From positions 16,556-80,555 of the forward strand of contig CAIYVX010000097.1 of assembly GCA_903929765.1 (NCBI GenBank): DNA of 64,000 bases. The letters run 5' to 3'. Shown piece after piece: positions 1 through 7,474 of this stretch. The notes under the pieces were generated by a model. That model searched no databases and was not told the DNA's origin. It worked only from the letters and a program-made list of their open reading frames with translations. The number at the start of each line of letters is the position of its first letter. Within the stretch, counting starts at the first letter, position 1. The stretch is from an uncultured Planctomycetia bacterium. GTDB taxonomy: Bacteria > Planctomycetota > Phycisphaerae > FEN-1346 > JAACEH01. A program made the position numbers and the translations under genes.

Positions 1-553
1 GAAACCTTGCTGCAGCACGATCTGTCGAAGCCGAAACTGCTGGCTTTGCCGTTGTTGCTTCTTCACCCCTCTTTCTTGGCGAGAGAGGGTCGGGTGAGGG
101 TGTCTTTGAATCTGTCCCCTGCCCCGCCGCAACTTCCATATTCTTCTCCCGGCACGCCTCCGCCAGCGCTCGCACCGCCTCCCGCAGCGGCAACTCCACC
201 TGCACCGCCGTCGCTCCGTCGCTATAGACTTGCGGCGGCGTCGCCCGAACCGCTCGACGAACCGCCCCGTACACCCGCGCCCGCGTGTCCGCGCCGCTCG
301 ACAGGAACTCACCCACGCGCTGCTCCGGCGTCACCTGGAGATCCTCCAGTGACCGGAAGAGCTGCGCATACGCCCGCGCCGACGCCTCCTGCACCGCCGG
401 ATCTATCCTGCTGCTGTTTTTCGTAGGGGCAGAACTTGTCTCTGCCCTGCGGTTGCTACTTGGAGCCGTTGCCGTTGGCGCACCAGTACCCGCCGTCGGG
501 GTCGTCATCGCCATCGCCCAACCCGCCGCGAGAACTATTAGCGCCGCTTTCAT
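1..553 (-). CDS. Secreted protein of unknown function, 3' end off the window
   Basis: This minus-strand reading frame is open from an ATG at 553 to the window edge. The ORF track missed it because no stop lies inside the window. The product begins MKAALIVLAAGWAMA, a plausible signal peptide, followed by a Ser/Thr/Pro-rich linker and a more ordinary stretch (DPAVQEASARAYAQLFRSL, then VQVELPLREAVRALAEA). It starts 22 bases after the upstream pseudopilin stop and is probably in the same operon. Two palindromic repeats lie inside the frame without breaking it (near 427-447 and 62-103). They encode low-complexity insertions, RAETSSAPTK and TPSPDPLSPRKRGEE. I do not recognise the family. Confidence 0.6.
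   Translation of the reverse strand, partial: MKAALIVLAAGWAMAMTTPTAGTGAPTATAPSSNRRAETSSAPTKNSSRIDPAVQEASARAYAQLFRSLEDLQVTPEQRVGEFLSSGADTRARVYGAVRRAVRATPPQVYSDGATAVQVELPLREAVRALAEACREKNMEVAAGQGTDSKTPSPDPLSPRKRGEEATTAKPAVSASTDRAAARF
62..103. repeat. REP-like palindrome, short form, inside coding sequence
   Basis: The sequence TTCACCCCTCTTTCTTGG followed by gagagagggtcgggtgaggg matches the outer arms of the REP-like repeats near 1985, 6081, 10441 and 51761. It lacks their central GGCCC/GGGCC hairpin. It lies in the open frame of the partial gene at the left edge. Confidence 0.6.
427..447. repeat. Small inverted repeat inside coding sequence
   Basis: GGGCAGA and TCTGCCC form a 7-bp inverted repeat with a 7-base loop. 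It is in frame within the partial left-edge gene. The loop containing CTTGT resembles the small palindromes near 45286 and 45865. Confidence 0.45.
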
Positions 554-575
554 TGTTCTCAAATTTCTGCCGCTC

Positions 576-1478
576 CTAGTTGTGCGAAAAGTTCATGATA
601 TCGTCCGACGTCCCGTCCGTTGCCCCGGCCGTGGTGGTCGGCGCCATCGTGGTCACTCCGGTCGACGAATTGTAGGTTGACTTCACATAGCCGAAAATCC
701 GGTCCGGCCCCGCGCTGATCAGAATATATGGCAACGTACACTGCAAGGTGATCCGCTGCCAACTCGGTCCGGCCACCAGGGTCGATCCCGTCGTCTGGTT
801 GAACGCATAATCCAGGTCGGCCGAGTCGAAGCCACCGGCCGGAACATTGCGGCCGTCGTTCTGGTTCATGCCGCGGCTCAGACGCAACGAATACTGGATC
901 GTTCCCTGAAAAAATCCCGCGCTACCGAAACCATCCTCGAAATAGTACATCGCACAGTCCGACGGAGAAGTACCAGACGGTATCGGATGGGGCGTATAAA
1001 TTATCTTGGTCAGCACTTCCTGCGCCGGCCAGTTGGCCGACACGCGCACAGCAGGCGTGCCGGGGCCTGAGTTCACGCTAGAGTCCGTCGCGCTCCAGCC
1101 GATCTGATTCGGCCCCATCAGAAAGTAAAACAGCAAGCCCCCGCCCAAAGGAGCTTGAGGATCGTTGGCATTGGCTGACATGGGCAAGTTGATGGTCAGG
1201 TAATGCAAGCCTCCAGAATTATCAGTCCACTGACTTGGGGTCAAAGTTGGATAGGACCAGGTTGTCGATGTTGACGCGTGGCTCGGCGGATAATCCCCGA
1301 ACGTCTGCTTGTATTGTTCGAGGCACTGTCCCAGCGTCCCGATTCGCGTCTCGGTGTCCTTGATCTTGAAGAGTATCGTTGCCGCGTTGATCGCCGGCAA
1401 CAGCATCCCGATCAGCACTCCGATGATCAGGATCACCAGCATGATCTCGATCAGCGTAAAACCGCTCTTGGCTTTCAT
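576..1478 (-). CDS. Type II secretion pseudopilin, GspG-like
   Basis: The product (about 300 residues) starts MKAKSGFTLIEIMLVILII, the type III signal of prepilins. Prepilin peptidase would cleave before Phe and methylate it; Glu+5 is present, followed by the hydrophobic N-terminal helix. The C-terminal segment SAGPDRIFGY...SDDIMNF resembles the calcium-binding loop of GspG major pseudopilins. The start at 1478 is chosen because it places the pilin signal at the N terminus and a GGAGGACGAAG ribosome site lies just upstream; the longer ORF is spurious. It is separated from the other pilin genes by ispG on the opposite strand. Specific assignment to the major or a minor pilin is not possible. 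Confidence 0.85.
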   Translation of the reverse strand: MKAKSGFTLIEIMLVILIIGVLIGMLLPAINAATILFKIKDTETRIGTLGQCLEQYKQTFGDYPPSHASTSTTWSYPTLTPSQWTDNSGGLHYLTINLPMSANANDPQAPLGGGLLFYFLMGPNQIGWSATDSSVNSGPGTPAVRVSANWPAQEVLTKIIYTPHPIPSGTSPSDCAMYYFEDGFGSAGFFQGTIQYSLRLSRGMNQNDGRNVPAGGFDSADLDYAFNQTTGSTLVAGPSWQRITLQCTLPYILISAGPDRIFGYVKSTYNSSTGVTTMAPTTTAGATDGTSDDIMNFSHN

Positions 1479-1505
1479 CTTCCTCGTCCTCCGCCCGGTT
1501 TCCTT

Positions 1506-1534
1506 TTGACGCCGAACCGTTCTCTCGTGATAAT
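1506..1534 (+). promoter_or_regulatory. Predicted ispG promoter, leaderless
   Basis: TTGACG and GATAAT are separated by 17 bases. The -10 box ends only 7 bases before the ispG ATG, and no ribosome binding site fits between them. This predicts a leaderless transcript. It also supports the ATG at 1542 rather than the longer ORF. Confidence 0.6.
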
Positions 1535-1541
1535 TATCCTC

Positions 1542-2690
1542 ATGAACGACGACCAGGTCAACTTTCCGCGACGCGTCACGCGCTCCGTTCGCGTCGGCCG
1601 GCTCACCCTCGGCTCCGGCTTTCCCGTCGCCGTCCAATCCATGACCACCACGCCCACCGCCGACGTCGACGCCACCGTCGCCCAGATCCGCCGACTCGCC
1701 GAAGCCGGGGCCGACCTCGTCCGCCTCGCCGTCCCCACCATGGCCGACGCCGAGGCCCTCGGTCGCATCCGCCGACAGGTCGACACCCCGCTCGTCGCCG
1801 ACATCCACTTCAACGCCCGCCTCGCTCTTGCCACGCTCGACCAGGGCGTCGACAAAATCCGCATCAACCCCGGCAACGTCCCCGCCGACGACGACCTCTT
1901 CCAGGTCATCGACGCCGCCAAAGCTCGCGGCGCCGCCATTCGCCTCGGCGTCAACTCCGGCTCCATCATGCCGCGTTCAAAAGACACCTCTCCCTCGGGA
2001 GAGGGTGGCCCGCAAGGGCCGGGCGAGGGGTTAACGCCGGAAACCATCCCCTCGCAACATTCGCCGCAACAAATCGCCGATCGCATGGTCAGCGAAGTTC
2101 TCCGTTACCTCGACCTCTTCCAGTCGCGCGGCTTCCGCGACCTCGTCCTTTCCCTCAAGGCCAGCGACGTTCCCACCACCATCGCCGCCTATCGCGCCGT
2201 CGCCGTCGCCTGCGACTGCCCCCTGCACCTCGGCATCACCGCCGCCGGACCGCGCGAGGAAGCCGTCCTCAAAAGCGCCCTGGGCATCGGCTCGCTCCTG
2301 GCCGAAGGTCTCGGCGACACCATCCGCGTCAGCATCACCGGCGATCCGCTCATCGAAGTCCAGACCGCCGTCCGCATGCTCGAAATACTCCACCTCCGCC
2401 CACTCGGCGGCGTCGAAGTCCTCTCCTGCCCCACCTGCGGACGCTGCCAGGTTGACCTCGCCCCGCTCGCCGAACGGCTCTACCTGGCCACCCGTTCCAT
2501 CCGTCGCCCCCTGCGCGTCGCCGTCATGGGCTGCGTCGTCAACGGACCCGGTGAAGCCCGCGAAGCCGACTTGGGGCTAGCCGCCGGAAAAGGCTTCGGA
2601 CTCCTTTTCCGTCACGGCCGGACCGGCGGCGAAAAAATCCCCGAAAACCAACTCTTCGACCGACTTATGGCCGAAATACAAAAACTCTAG
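1542..2690 (+). CDS. ispG: 4-hydroxy-3-methylbut-2-en-1-yl diphosphate synthase
   Basis: IspG (GcpE) is the [4Fe-4S] enzyme that converts MEcPP to HMBPP in the MEP isoprenoid pathway. The 382-residue product has the N-terminal TIM barrel (VQSMTTTPTADVDAT, DIHFN, KIRINPGN, LHLGITAAG). It also has the C-terminal cluster-binding region, SCPTCGR and VMGCVVNGPGEA. The length is close to the usual bacterial form. The odd part is residues of about 147-168 (KDTSPSGEGGPQGPGEGL), encoded by an in-frame copy of the REP-like repeat, at the site where E. coli IspG has a short loop (my alignment from memory). The gene sits alone on the plus strand inside a minus-strand pilin cluster and overlaps the next pilin stop tail to tail by four bases. 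Confidence 0.95.
   Translation: MNDDQVNFPRRVTRSVRVGRLTLGSGFPVAVQSMTTTPTADVDATVAQIRRLAEAGADLVRLAVPTMADAEALGRIRRQVDTPLVADIHFNARLALATLDQGVDKIRINPGNVPADDDLFQVIDAAKARGAAIRLGVNSGSIMPRSKDTSPSGEGGPQGPGEGLTPETIPSQHSPQQIADRMVSEVLRYLDLFQSRGFRDLVLSLKASDVPTTIAAYRAVAVACDCPLHLGITAAGPREEAVLKSALGIGSLLAEGLGDTIRVSITGDPLIEVQTAVRMLEILHLRPLGGVEVLSCPTCGRCQVDLAPLAERLYLATRSIRRPLRVAVMGCVVNGPGEAREADLGLAAGKGFGLLFRHGRTGGEKIPENQLFDRLMAEIQKL
1985..2034 (+). repeat. REP-like palindromic element in frame within ispG
   Basis: CACCTCTCCCTCGGGAGAGG followed by GTGGCCCGCAAGGGCCGGG and CGAGGGGTTA matches the intergenic copies near 6081, 10441 and 51761. It contains nested inverted repeats (CTCTCCC/GGGAGAG and GGCCC/GGGCC). It encodes about 17 Gly/Pro/Ser-rich residues without a stop or frameshift. 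Confidence 0.8.
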
Positions 2691-3274
2691 TGCGTTATCT
2701 CCCGATCCGTCAATTGCAGAAACGCGCCCGTTACCCGGTTCAGCCGGTACTCCACCGTCTTCTCCGTTGATTCCGTCCCACTGATCGGTCCGATGTCCAG
2801 AACCAGATTCGCTGATTGGGTCTGTGGATGCACCGTCCCCGCCGAATTGAAAGCAATGCTGAAAGTCGGATAGGTCGCCGGAGGAGTCGGAGGATTCGCC
2901 AACATGGTCGACGACACCGCCTGGATCCCGTTGGGCAGGTCGATCGCATAGGAACCAGCCACCACCCCGAAGTTTCCACTCCCCGCTAAACTACCCGTTT
3001 GAATCTGCCCCAGGATCATCCGCGTGAACGGATGGACCGAGCCGTTACTTCCCGTGTACGGCGGCAGAAATCGCACCGACGTCTCCGTGTGGTACTGCAC
3101 CGCCATCTGCCGCGCCATCAGGATCATCGACTGCACCTGACTAGCCGCGTTATCCGTCTTCGACGCCCCCGACATCTGCGTCAACAGCGGCACCGCCGTC
3201 CCCGCCATCAGCACGATGATCGTGATCACCAGCATTAACTCGATCAGCGTAAAGCCGTCCGTCCGCTCTCGCAT
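2687..3274 (-). CDS. Type II secretion pseudopilin, GspH-like minor
   Basis: The 195-residue product begins MRERTDGFTLIELMLVITII, a prepilin signal with Glu+5 and a hydrophobic helix. The body is beta-rich, with a pattern like GspH/GspI minor pilins: short, and without the SAGPD...DDI calcium loop seen in its neighbours. The start at 3274 is preferred over 3355 because it puts the signal at the terminus behind a GGAAGGG ribosome site. The stop overlaps the ispG stop by four bases. It is probably cotranscribed with the pilin genes upstream. Confidence 0.8.
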   Translation of the reverse strand: MRERTDGFTLIELMLVITIIVLMAGTAVPLLTQMSGASKTDNAASQVQSMILMARQMAVQYHTETSVRFLPPYTGSNGSVHPFTRMILGQIQTGSLAGSGNFGVVAGSYAIDLPNGIQAVSSTMLANPPTPPATYPTFSIAFNSAGTVHPQTQSANLVLDIGPISGTESTEKTVEYRLNRVTGAFLQLTDREITH

Positions 3275-3290
3275 GGCCCTTCCCTCCGCA

Positions 3291-3893
3291 CTACTGTGAG
3301 TAGTTCCAGGTTCCGGTTGCCTGCAAATCCCGGAAGTTCGATATATTATCCGCATCCGGCCCGCTCGTCGGCAAAGGGGTCAAGGTCGTCCCATAGCCGG
3401 CAGAGGCCAGCCCGTCCGGCCCGCAGGAATAGAGGAACGGCATCCCACCATTGGCCTTCGCGCTATCTGACCCCAGGTCGAAAACCTTACCCCCGATCGG
3501 ATTCTTCCACGCATCTACAAAGTAATTCTGGCTCGTCGCCTGGTTCGTAGCCACCGCCCCCGCGGGCAGCGACGCCAAAGAACTCACCGTGCCGCTCTTA
3601 ATGCCGTTCTTCCCGCTTCCCGACAACGCCTGGCACAGCGCCGTCGAGACACTGATCGGATCGCTCCCCAATTGCGACTGTGGAGGATACTGCCCCCACT
3701 CGTCGTAATAGGTCACCAGCGCCGATTCTATCCCATCGATGATCTTCCGCGTCGACATCTTCTGTGATTCCAGGTTCGCGTTCGCCACGAACACCACCAG
3801 CGTCCCCAAAAGGAACAGGATGATCGACACCACCATGATCATCTCCAGCAGCGTAAAGCCCCGTGACGAAATCCTATGGTTCATTGCTTTCAT
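3291..3893 (-). CDS. Type II secretion pseudopilin, GspG-like
   Basis: The product (200 residues) carries the prepilin signal RGFTLLEMIMVVSIILFLLG. Its C-terminal region contains SCGPDGLASAGYG...DADNISNF, a form of the GspG-type calcium loop. A second in-frame ATG at 3884 has better spacing to the GGGGA sequence upstream and could be the real start. The protein has the YYDEWGQYPP segment seen, in variations, in the neighbouring pilins. It lies 17 bases upstream of the next pilin start in the same direction. Confidence 0.82.
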   Translation of the reverse strand: MKAMNHRISSRGFTLLEMIMVVSIILFLLGTLVVFVANANLESQKMSTRKIIDGIESALVTYYDEWGQYPPQSQLGSDPISVSTALCQALSGSGKNGIKSGTVSSLASLPAGAVATNQATSQNYFVDAWKNPIGGKVFDLGSDSAKANGGMPFLYSCGPDGLASAGYGTTLTPLPTSGPDADNISNFRDLQATGTWNYSQ

Positions 3894-3995
3894 TCCCCGT
3901 CCCGCCGTTTATGCCCCCAGCACTGCCGGGGGATGCAGTTTCTTTTTCGGTCTCTTCTTTTTTTTGCCGTACCTGAAGACTGAGGACTTCTTTTC

Positions 3996-5018
3996 CTACC
4001 TGAAATTCGTAATGTCGTCGAAGTTTGCCGGGTTGAACGTCAGGTCCGGGAGATACCAGCCCTGCGAATAGTCATAGGCCCAGAACCCGAACAACTGGTC
4101 CGGCCCCGCCGACCAGATCACGTACGACGTCGGATTGTACAGCTTCTGGCCGTTCGTACCAATCGTGGTCCACTGGGCGTAGGTCTGGTTCGTCATCCCG
4201 GAATAGAACATGTAGTCAACTACTTCCCACCACACGTAGACTTTGGTCTCGAAGCTGTCGGGCGTGGTCGGCAGCCAAGCTCGAGTCATAACATCATGCA
4301 TCGGAGTCGCATTCGCCCCGTAGGAACCGCCGGAAACATCTACCCAGAATTCTTCGACCTCCCCGGGGTTGTAGCGGTCATGCGGCTGGATCGGCATGCT
4401 TAACTTCGGCCAAGTCGGAACCCCGTTCACATTCATTATCGCCGCAAAGTACACGATCGGCGTCCCGAACGCATCGACGAACGTCGGACGATAAAGATTA
4501 ATAGCATTCGTCCCTCCGCCGTAATTCCGATGCGACTTAAAAGCCTGTAAGCTACTGTTGCCCGCCTCCATCCAGGGACCGAAGTCCGCCGTCACCGAAC
4601 CATTCTGGTTACCAGGAGAGGCCTGTCTGCCGTCCCGGTTCACCCGCCAACCCATACCGGCCGGGCCCTGGAGGCAATAGGTCAGAATGCCCGGCGCCCC
4701 CATCCCACCCGACGGATCCCCCACCGGCTCCGCCGCCGTCCCGTACGGGCTGCCGCCCTGCCACCACCAGCCGTCCAGGTTCGTCGATGGCGGCTGCGGA
4801 AAGGTGGTCGGCGGATAGGCCCCGAACGCCGCCTTGTATTGCTGCACCCCCAGGTCCAGCATGTTCACCAGCCCCCGCGTCTGGTAAATCTTCACCTCCC
4901 GCACCACCCCGTTTATCGCCGGAATCAGCGTGAAGATCAGCAGGCTGATGATCAGCACCACCATCATCAGCTCCACCAGCGTAAAGCCCCGCCGAGTCTC
5001 TCTACTCTTCCTGTTCAT
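3996..5018 (-). CDS. Type II secretion pseudopilin, large GspG-like
   Basis: The 340-residue product starts MNRKSRETRRGFTLVELMMV, a prepilin signal, and ends with SAGPDQLFGF...DDITNF, a GspG-like calcium loop. It is far larger than classical GspG (about 140 residues). The extra residues form a central region rich in aromatic residues, glycine and asparagine. A GGGAGTGG ribosome site precedes the ATG. It is one of five pilin-like genes here, so the pseudopilus tip or fibre may be built of several such enlarged subunits. Confidence 0.83.
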   Translation of the reverse strand: MNRKSRETRRGFTLVELMMVVLIISLLIFTLIPAINGVVREVKIYQTRGLVNMLDLGVQQYKAAFGAYPPTTFPQPPSTNLDGWWWQGGSPYGTAAEPVGDPSGGMGAPGILTYCLQGPAGMGWRVNRDGRQASPGNQNGSVTADFGPWMEAGNSSLQAFKSHRNYGGGTNAINLYRPTFVDAFGTPIVYFAAIMNVNGVPTWPKLSMPIQPHDRYNPGEVEEFWVDVSGGSYGANATPMHDVMTRAWLPTTPDSFETKVYVWWEVVDYMFYSGMTNQTYAQWTTIGTNGQKLYNPTSYVIWSAGPDQLFGFWAYDYSQGWYLPDLTFNPANFDDITNFR

Positions 5019-5072
5019 TTTTCCACTCCCGACCAGACTAAACCGTTGCTTTTGTTGTTATCAACTGCTCAC

Positions 5073-5090
5073 CTGTTCTCCTGCTCTACT
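5073..5090. repeat. 18-bp repeat shared with the rex coding region
   Basis: CTGTTCTCCTGCTCTACT occurs here between two pilin genes and again at 55679-55696 near the end of rex. It looks like part of a dispersed short repeat. Confidence 0.5.
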
Positions 5091-5114
5091 GTTCTCGGTC
5101 GCAACGGGACCGCC

Positions 5115-6053
5115 TCACGGCGTGAAGTTCATGATGTCGTCGCTGGCCCAACCCTTGCTCGGATCCGACGGCAGGCCGAACTCCCGGTCCACGCCCGCCG
5201 AAATCAGGATGTACGTCATCGCCCGCTGCGGATACCGCTGCGCCGCCGGCGTCGTCATGGTGATATCGCCTGCGCCCAGGTCGTTGGCGTTGGTTGACGA
5301 ATTTCTGGTCTTATCTATGTCCGTGATCTCATTCTCCCACTGTTGCTGCTTGGTAAAGGTGACCGACGAACCAGTGGTGGGATCCAATTTAGGCGGCGCA
5401 TTGCCCTGGCCCGGCCAGAACGGGGAATCGCTGGTATAAGAAGAGCCAGCATCGCAGTTATCTTCGTATCTGTAATAACTGTAGAGTCCCAGTGACCCGC
5501 CGATAGAGAGGGTCGATGTCGCCAGAAGTGTCGGAGGCGGGGTGGGCGCTCCATTTGTGTTTTGCGCCTGGCCCACCATCCACGACGCCCGGTAATACAA
5601 CATCGCCCGGTCGCCGCCCGGAATCCCGTCGTTGAAATACTGCGCCGTACCAAGATTAGGATTATTTGGCGTCGAGGTCCAATCCGCGCCGACGTTCATC
5701 GCCCCTTCCCAGTTAAACTCCACCGGAATGTTGTGGAGGGCGTTCGACCAGCCGTGACTTACTCCGTTGGAATCCGGCTTGCCTTTCAGATAATAGTACA
5801 GGCACTGCGCCCCATATTGCGGCGCGTTGTGATCCCACTTCTGGTTGCTCGGCGGATATACGCCAAACACGTTCTTGTACGCATCCAGCGCCGCCGACAG
5901 CGTATTCATCCGCTGCATCGCCACCACCACGCCCGTCGAGTTATTATGCACCGCCACCACCAGGATCGTCAGCAGCAGCAGAATGATCGAGATCACCAGC
6001 AGCAGTTCGATCAGCGTGAACCCGCCTCGTGAACCTTTCGCCCCTGCCCTCAT
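5115..6053 (-). CDS. Type II secretion pseudopilin, large GspG-like
   Basis: The 312-residue product begins MRAGAKGSRGGFTLIELLLV, a prepilin signal with Glu+5. It ends with SAGVDREFGL...SDDIMNF, the GspG-like calcium loop. The start at 6053 is set by an AGGAGGATCGGCC ribosome site. The longer ORF start at 6113 reads into the repeat element upstream and is rejected. It is the first pilin gene after gspF and shares YPPSNQKWDHNAPQYG-type features with its neighbours, so it is a candidate for the most abundant subunit. That role is an inference from position. Confidence 0.85.
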   Translation of the reverse strand: MRAGAKGSRGGFTLIELLLVISIILLLLTILVVAVHNNSTGVVVAMQRMNTLSAALDAYKNVFGVYPPSNQKWDHNAPQYGAQCLYYYLKGKPDSNGVSHGWSNALHNIPVEFNWEGAMNVGADWTSTPNNPNLGTAQYFNDGIPGGDRAMLYYRASWMVGQAQNTNGAPTPPPTLLATSTLSIGGSLGLYSYYRYEDNCDAGSSYTSDSPFWPGQGNAPPKLDPTTGSSVTFTKQQQWENEITDIDKTRNSSTNANDLGAGDITMTTPAAQRYPQRAMTYILISAGVDREFGLPSDPSKGWASDDIMNFTP

Positions 6054-6080
6054 GGCCGATCCTCCTTTTCCTCTTGCCGC

Positions 6081-6225
6081 TTCACCCCTCTCCCCTGGGA
6101 GAGGGTGGCCCACCAGGGCCGGGTGAGGGGTTTTGCTCTTGACCTCATGGCGGCAAACAACGCCGCCATACCACCCACCGTTTTTCTTCTTTCTACTTTT
6201 TACTTTTACCTTTTTACCTTCTTCG
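6081..6225. repeat. Composite repeat element, about 145 bp, copy 1
   Basis: Read on the minus strand there are three parts. A purine-rich tract (AAAGTAAAAAGTAGAAAG type) comes first. A palindrome follows, TGGCGGCGTTGTTTGCCGCC. A REP-like double hairpin ends it (CCCCTCACCC ... GGGAGAGGGG). The same three parts in the same order recur at 51761-51907. It begins directly after the gspF stop codon and ends about 27 bases before the next pilin start, so it lies inside an operon. Confidence 0.8.
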
Positions 6226-6226
6226 C

Positions 6227-7471
6227 TTACGACTTCACCGATTTAATCAGTTCCACCAGCGGCAGGAACAACGCCACCACGATTCCGCCCACGATCACGC
6301 CCAGCGTCACCACCATGATCGGCTCCAGCGCTGCCACCAGACCGCCCACCAGCACATCCACTTCCTCATCATAATTATCGGCGACCTTCGTCAGCATCTT
6401 GTCCAGATCGCCCGTCTCCTCGCCCACGTCGATCATATTCACCACGATCGCGTCGACCACCCCGCTCTGCTTCAGCGGCGCCGCAATGCTCTCGCCCTCG
6501 CGGATGCTGTCGTGCACCTTCGTCAAGGCCCGCGAAATCACCTCGTTGCCCACCGTGTCGCGGGTGATCTTCAACGCCTCCAGAATCGGCACGCCGGAGG
6601 CCACCAACGTCCCCAGCGTCCGCGTGAACCGCGAAACCGCGCTGCGGTTGACGATCCCGCTCACCAGCGGCAGGTGCAGCCAGAGCCAGTCCATCATGTA
6701 CCGCCCGCCCTCCGTCGCCTTCACCAGTCGCATCGCCAGGTACACCACAATCGGTATGCTCACAAACACGTACCAATACAGCAACGCAAAGTGGCTGATG
6801 TTGATCAGCATCCGCGTCGGCGCCGGCAACGTCGTATGGAAATCCTTGAAAATTTTCTCGAATTTCGGAATGATGAAGACCATGATCAGCGACACGATGC
6901 CCACCGCCACGCCGATCACCATCACCGGGTACACGAGCGCCCCCACCACGCGCCGCTTCAGGGCCAGCGACTTCTCCTTGAACTCCGCCAGACGCACCAG
7001 AATCTTGTCCAGCACGCCGCCCGCCTCGCCCGCCCGCACGATGTTCACATACAGCCGGTCGAACACTTTCCCGTGCTTCGCCATCGCCTCCGACAGCGTC
7101 GAGCCGGCCTCCACGTCCTCGATAATGTCCGACAGGGCGTTCTTCAGCACCCCGGGCTTCTGCTGTCCGTGCAGAATCCGCAGGCTCCGCAAAATCGGCA
7201 ACCCGGCGTCCTGCAGCGTGGAGAGTTGTCGCGTGAACAGCGTCAGGTTTTTCCCCGACACGCCGCCGAAGGCAATCGTCTTGCCCTTCTTCGGCGACTG
7301 GCCGGGCGACCGGCCTTTGCGCTGCTTCGTCGCCCCCTTTTCCCGGATGTCCGTCGGGAAAAAGTTCTTGGCCCGGATCTTCGCCACCGCCTCTTCCTGG
7401 CTCGCGGCCTCGATCTCCTCGCGAACTTCCTGGCCCTGTGCGTTCATCGCCTCATACTGGTACCGTGGCAT
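6227..7471 (-). CDS. gspF: Type II secretion inner-membrane platform protein GspF/PilC
   Basis: GspF is the polytopic inner-membrane platform that couples the GspE ATPase to pseudopilus assembly. The 414-residue product has the N-terminal motif PRYQYEAMNAQGQEV. It has two GspF domains (about 75-195 and 275-400) with the family motif FTRQLSTLQDAGLPI and its second-half counterpart FTRTLGTLVASGVPI. Three hydrophobic spans lie near 175-195, 225-245 and 380-400, and there is a VGEETGDLD motif near the end. The length is normal. It starts 3 bases after the gspE stop, so translation is probably coupled. Confidence 0.95.
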   Translation of the reverse strand: MPRYQYEAMNAQGQEVREEIEAASQEEAVAKIRAKNFFPTDIREKGATKQRKGRSPGQSPKKGKTIAFGGVSGKNLTLFTRQLSTLQDAGLPILRSLRILHGQQKPGVLKNALSDIIEDVEAGSTLSEAMAKHGKVFDRLYVNIVRAGEAGGVLDKILVRLAEFKEKSLALKRRVVGALVYPVMVIGVAVGIVSLIMVFIIPKFEKIFKDFHTTLPAPTRMLINISHFALLYWYVFVSIPIVVYLAMRLVKATEGGRYMMDWLWLHLPLVSGIVNRSAVSRFTRTLGTLVASGVPILEALKITRDTVGNEVISRALTKVHDSIREGESIAAPLKQSGVVDAIVVNMIDVGEETGDLDKMLTKVADNYDEEVDVLVGGLVAALEPIMVVTLGVIVGGIVVALFLPLVELIKSVKS

Positions 7472-7474
7472 CGC

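Noticed and set aside
7-426. Plus-strand ORF of 139 residues at the left edge
   Set aside because: Pro/Ala-rich composition; the opposite frame has a start codon, signal peptide and operon spacing.
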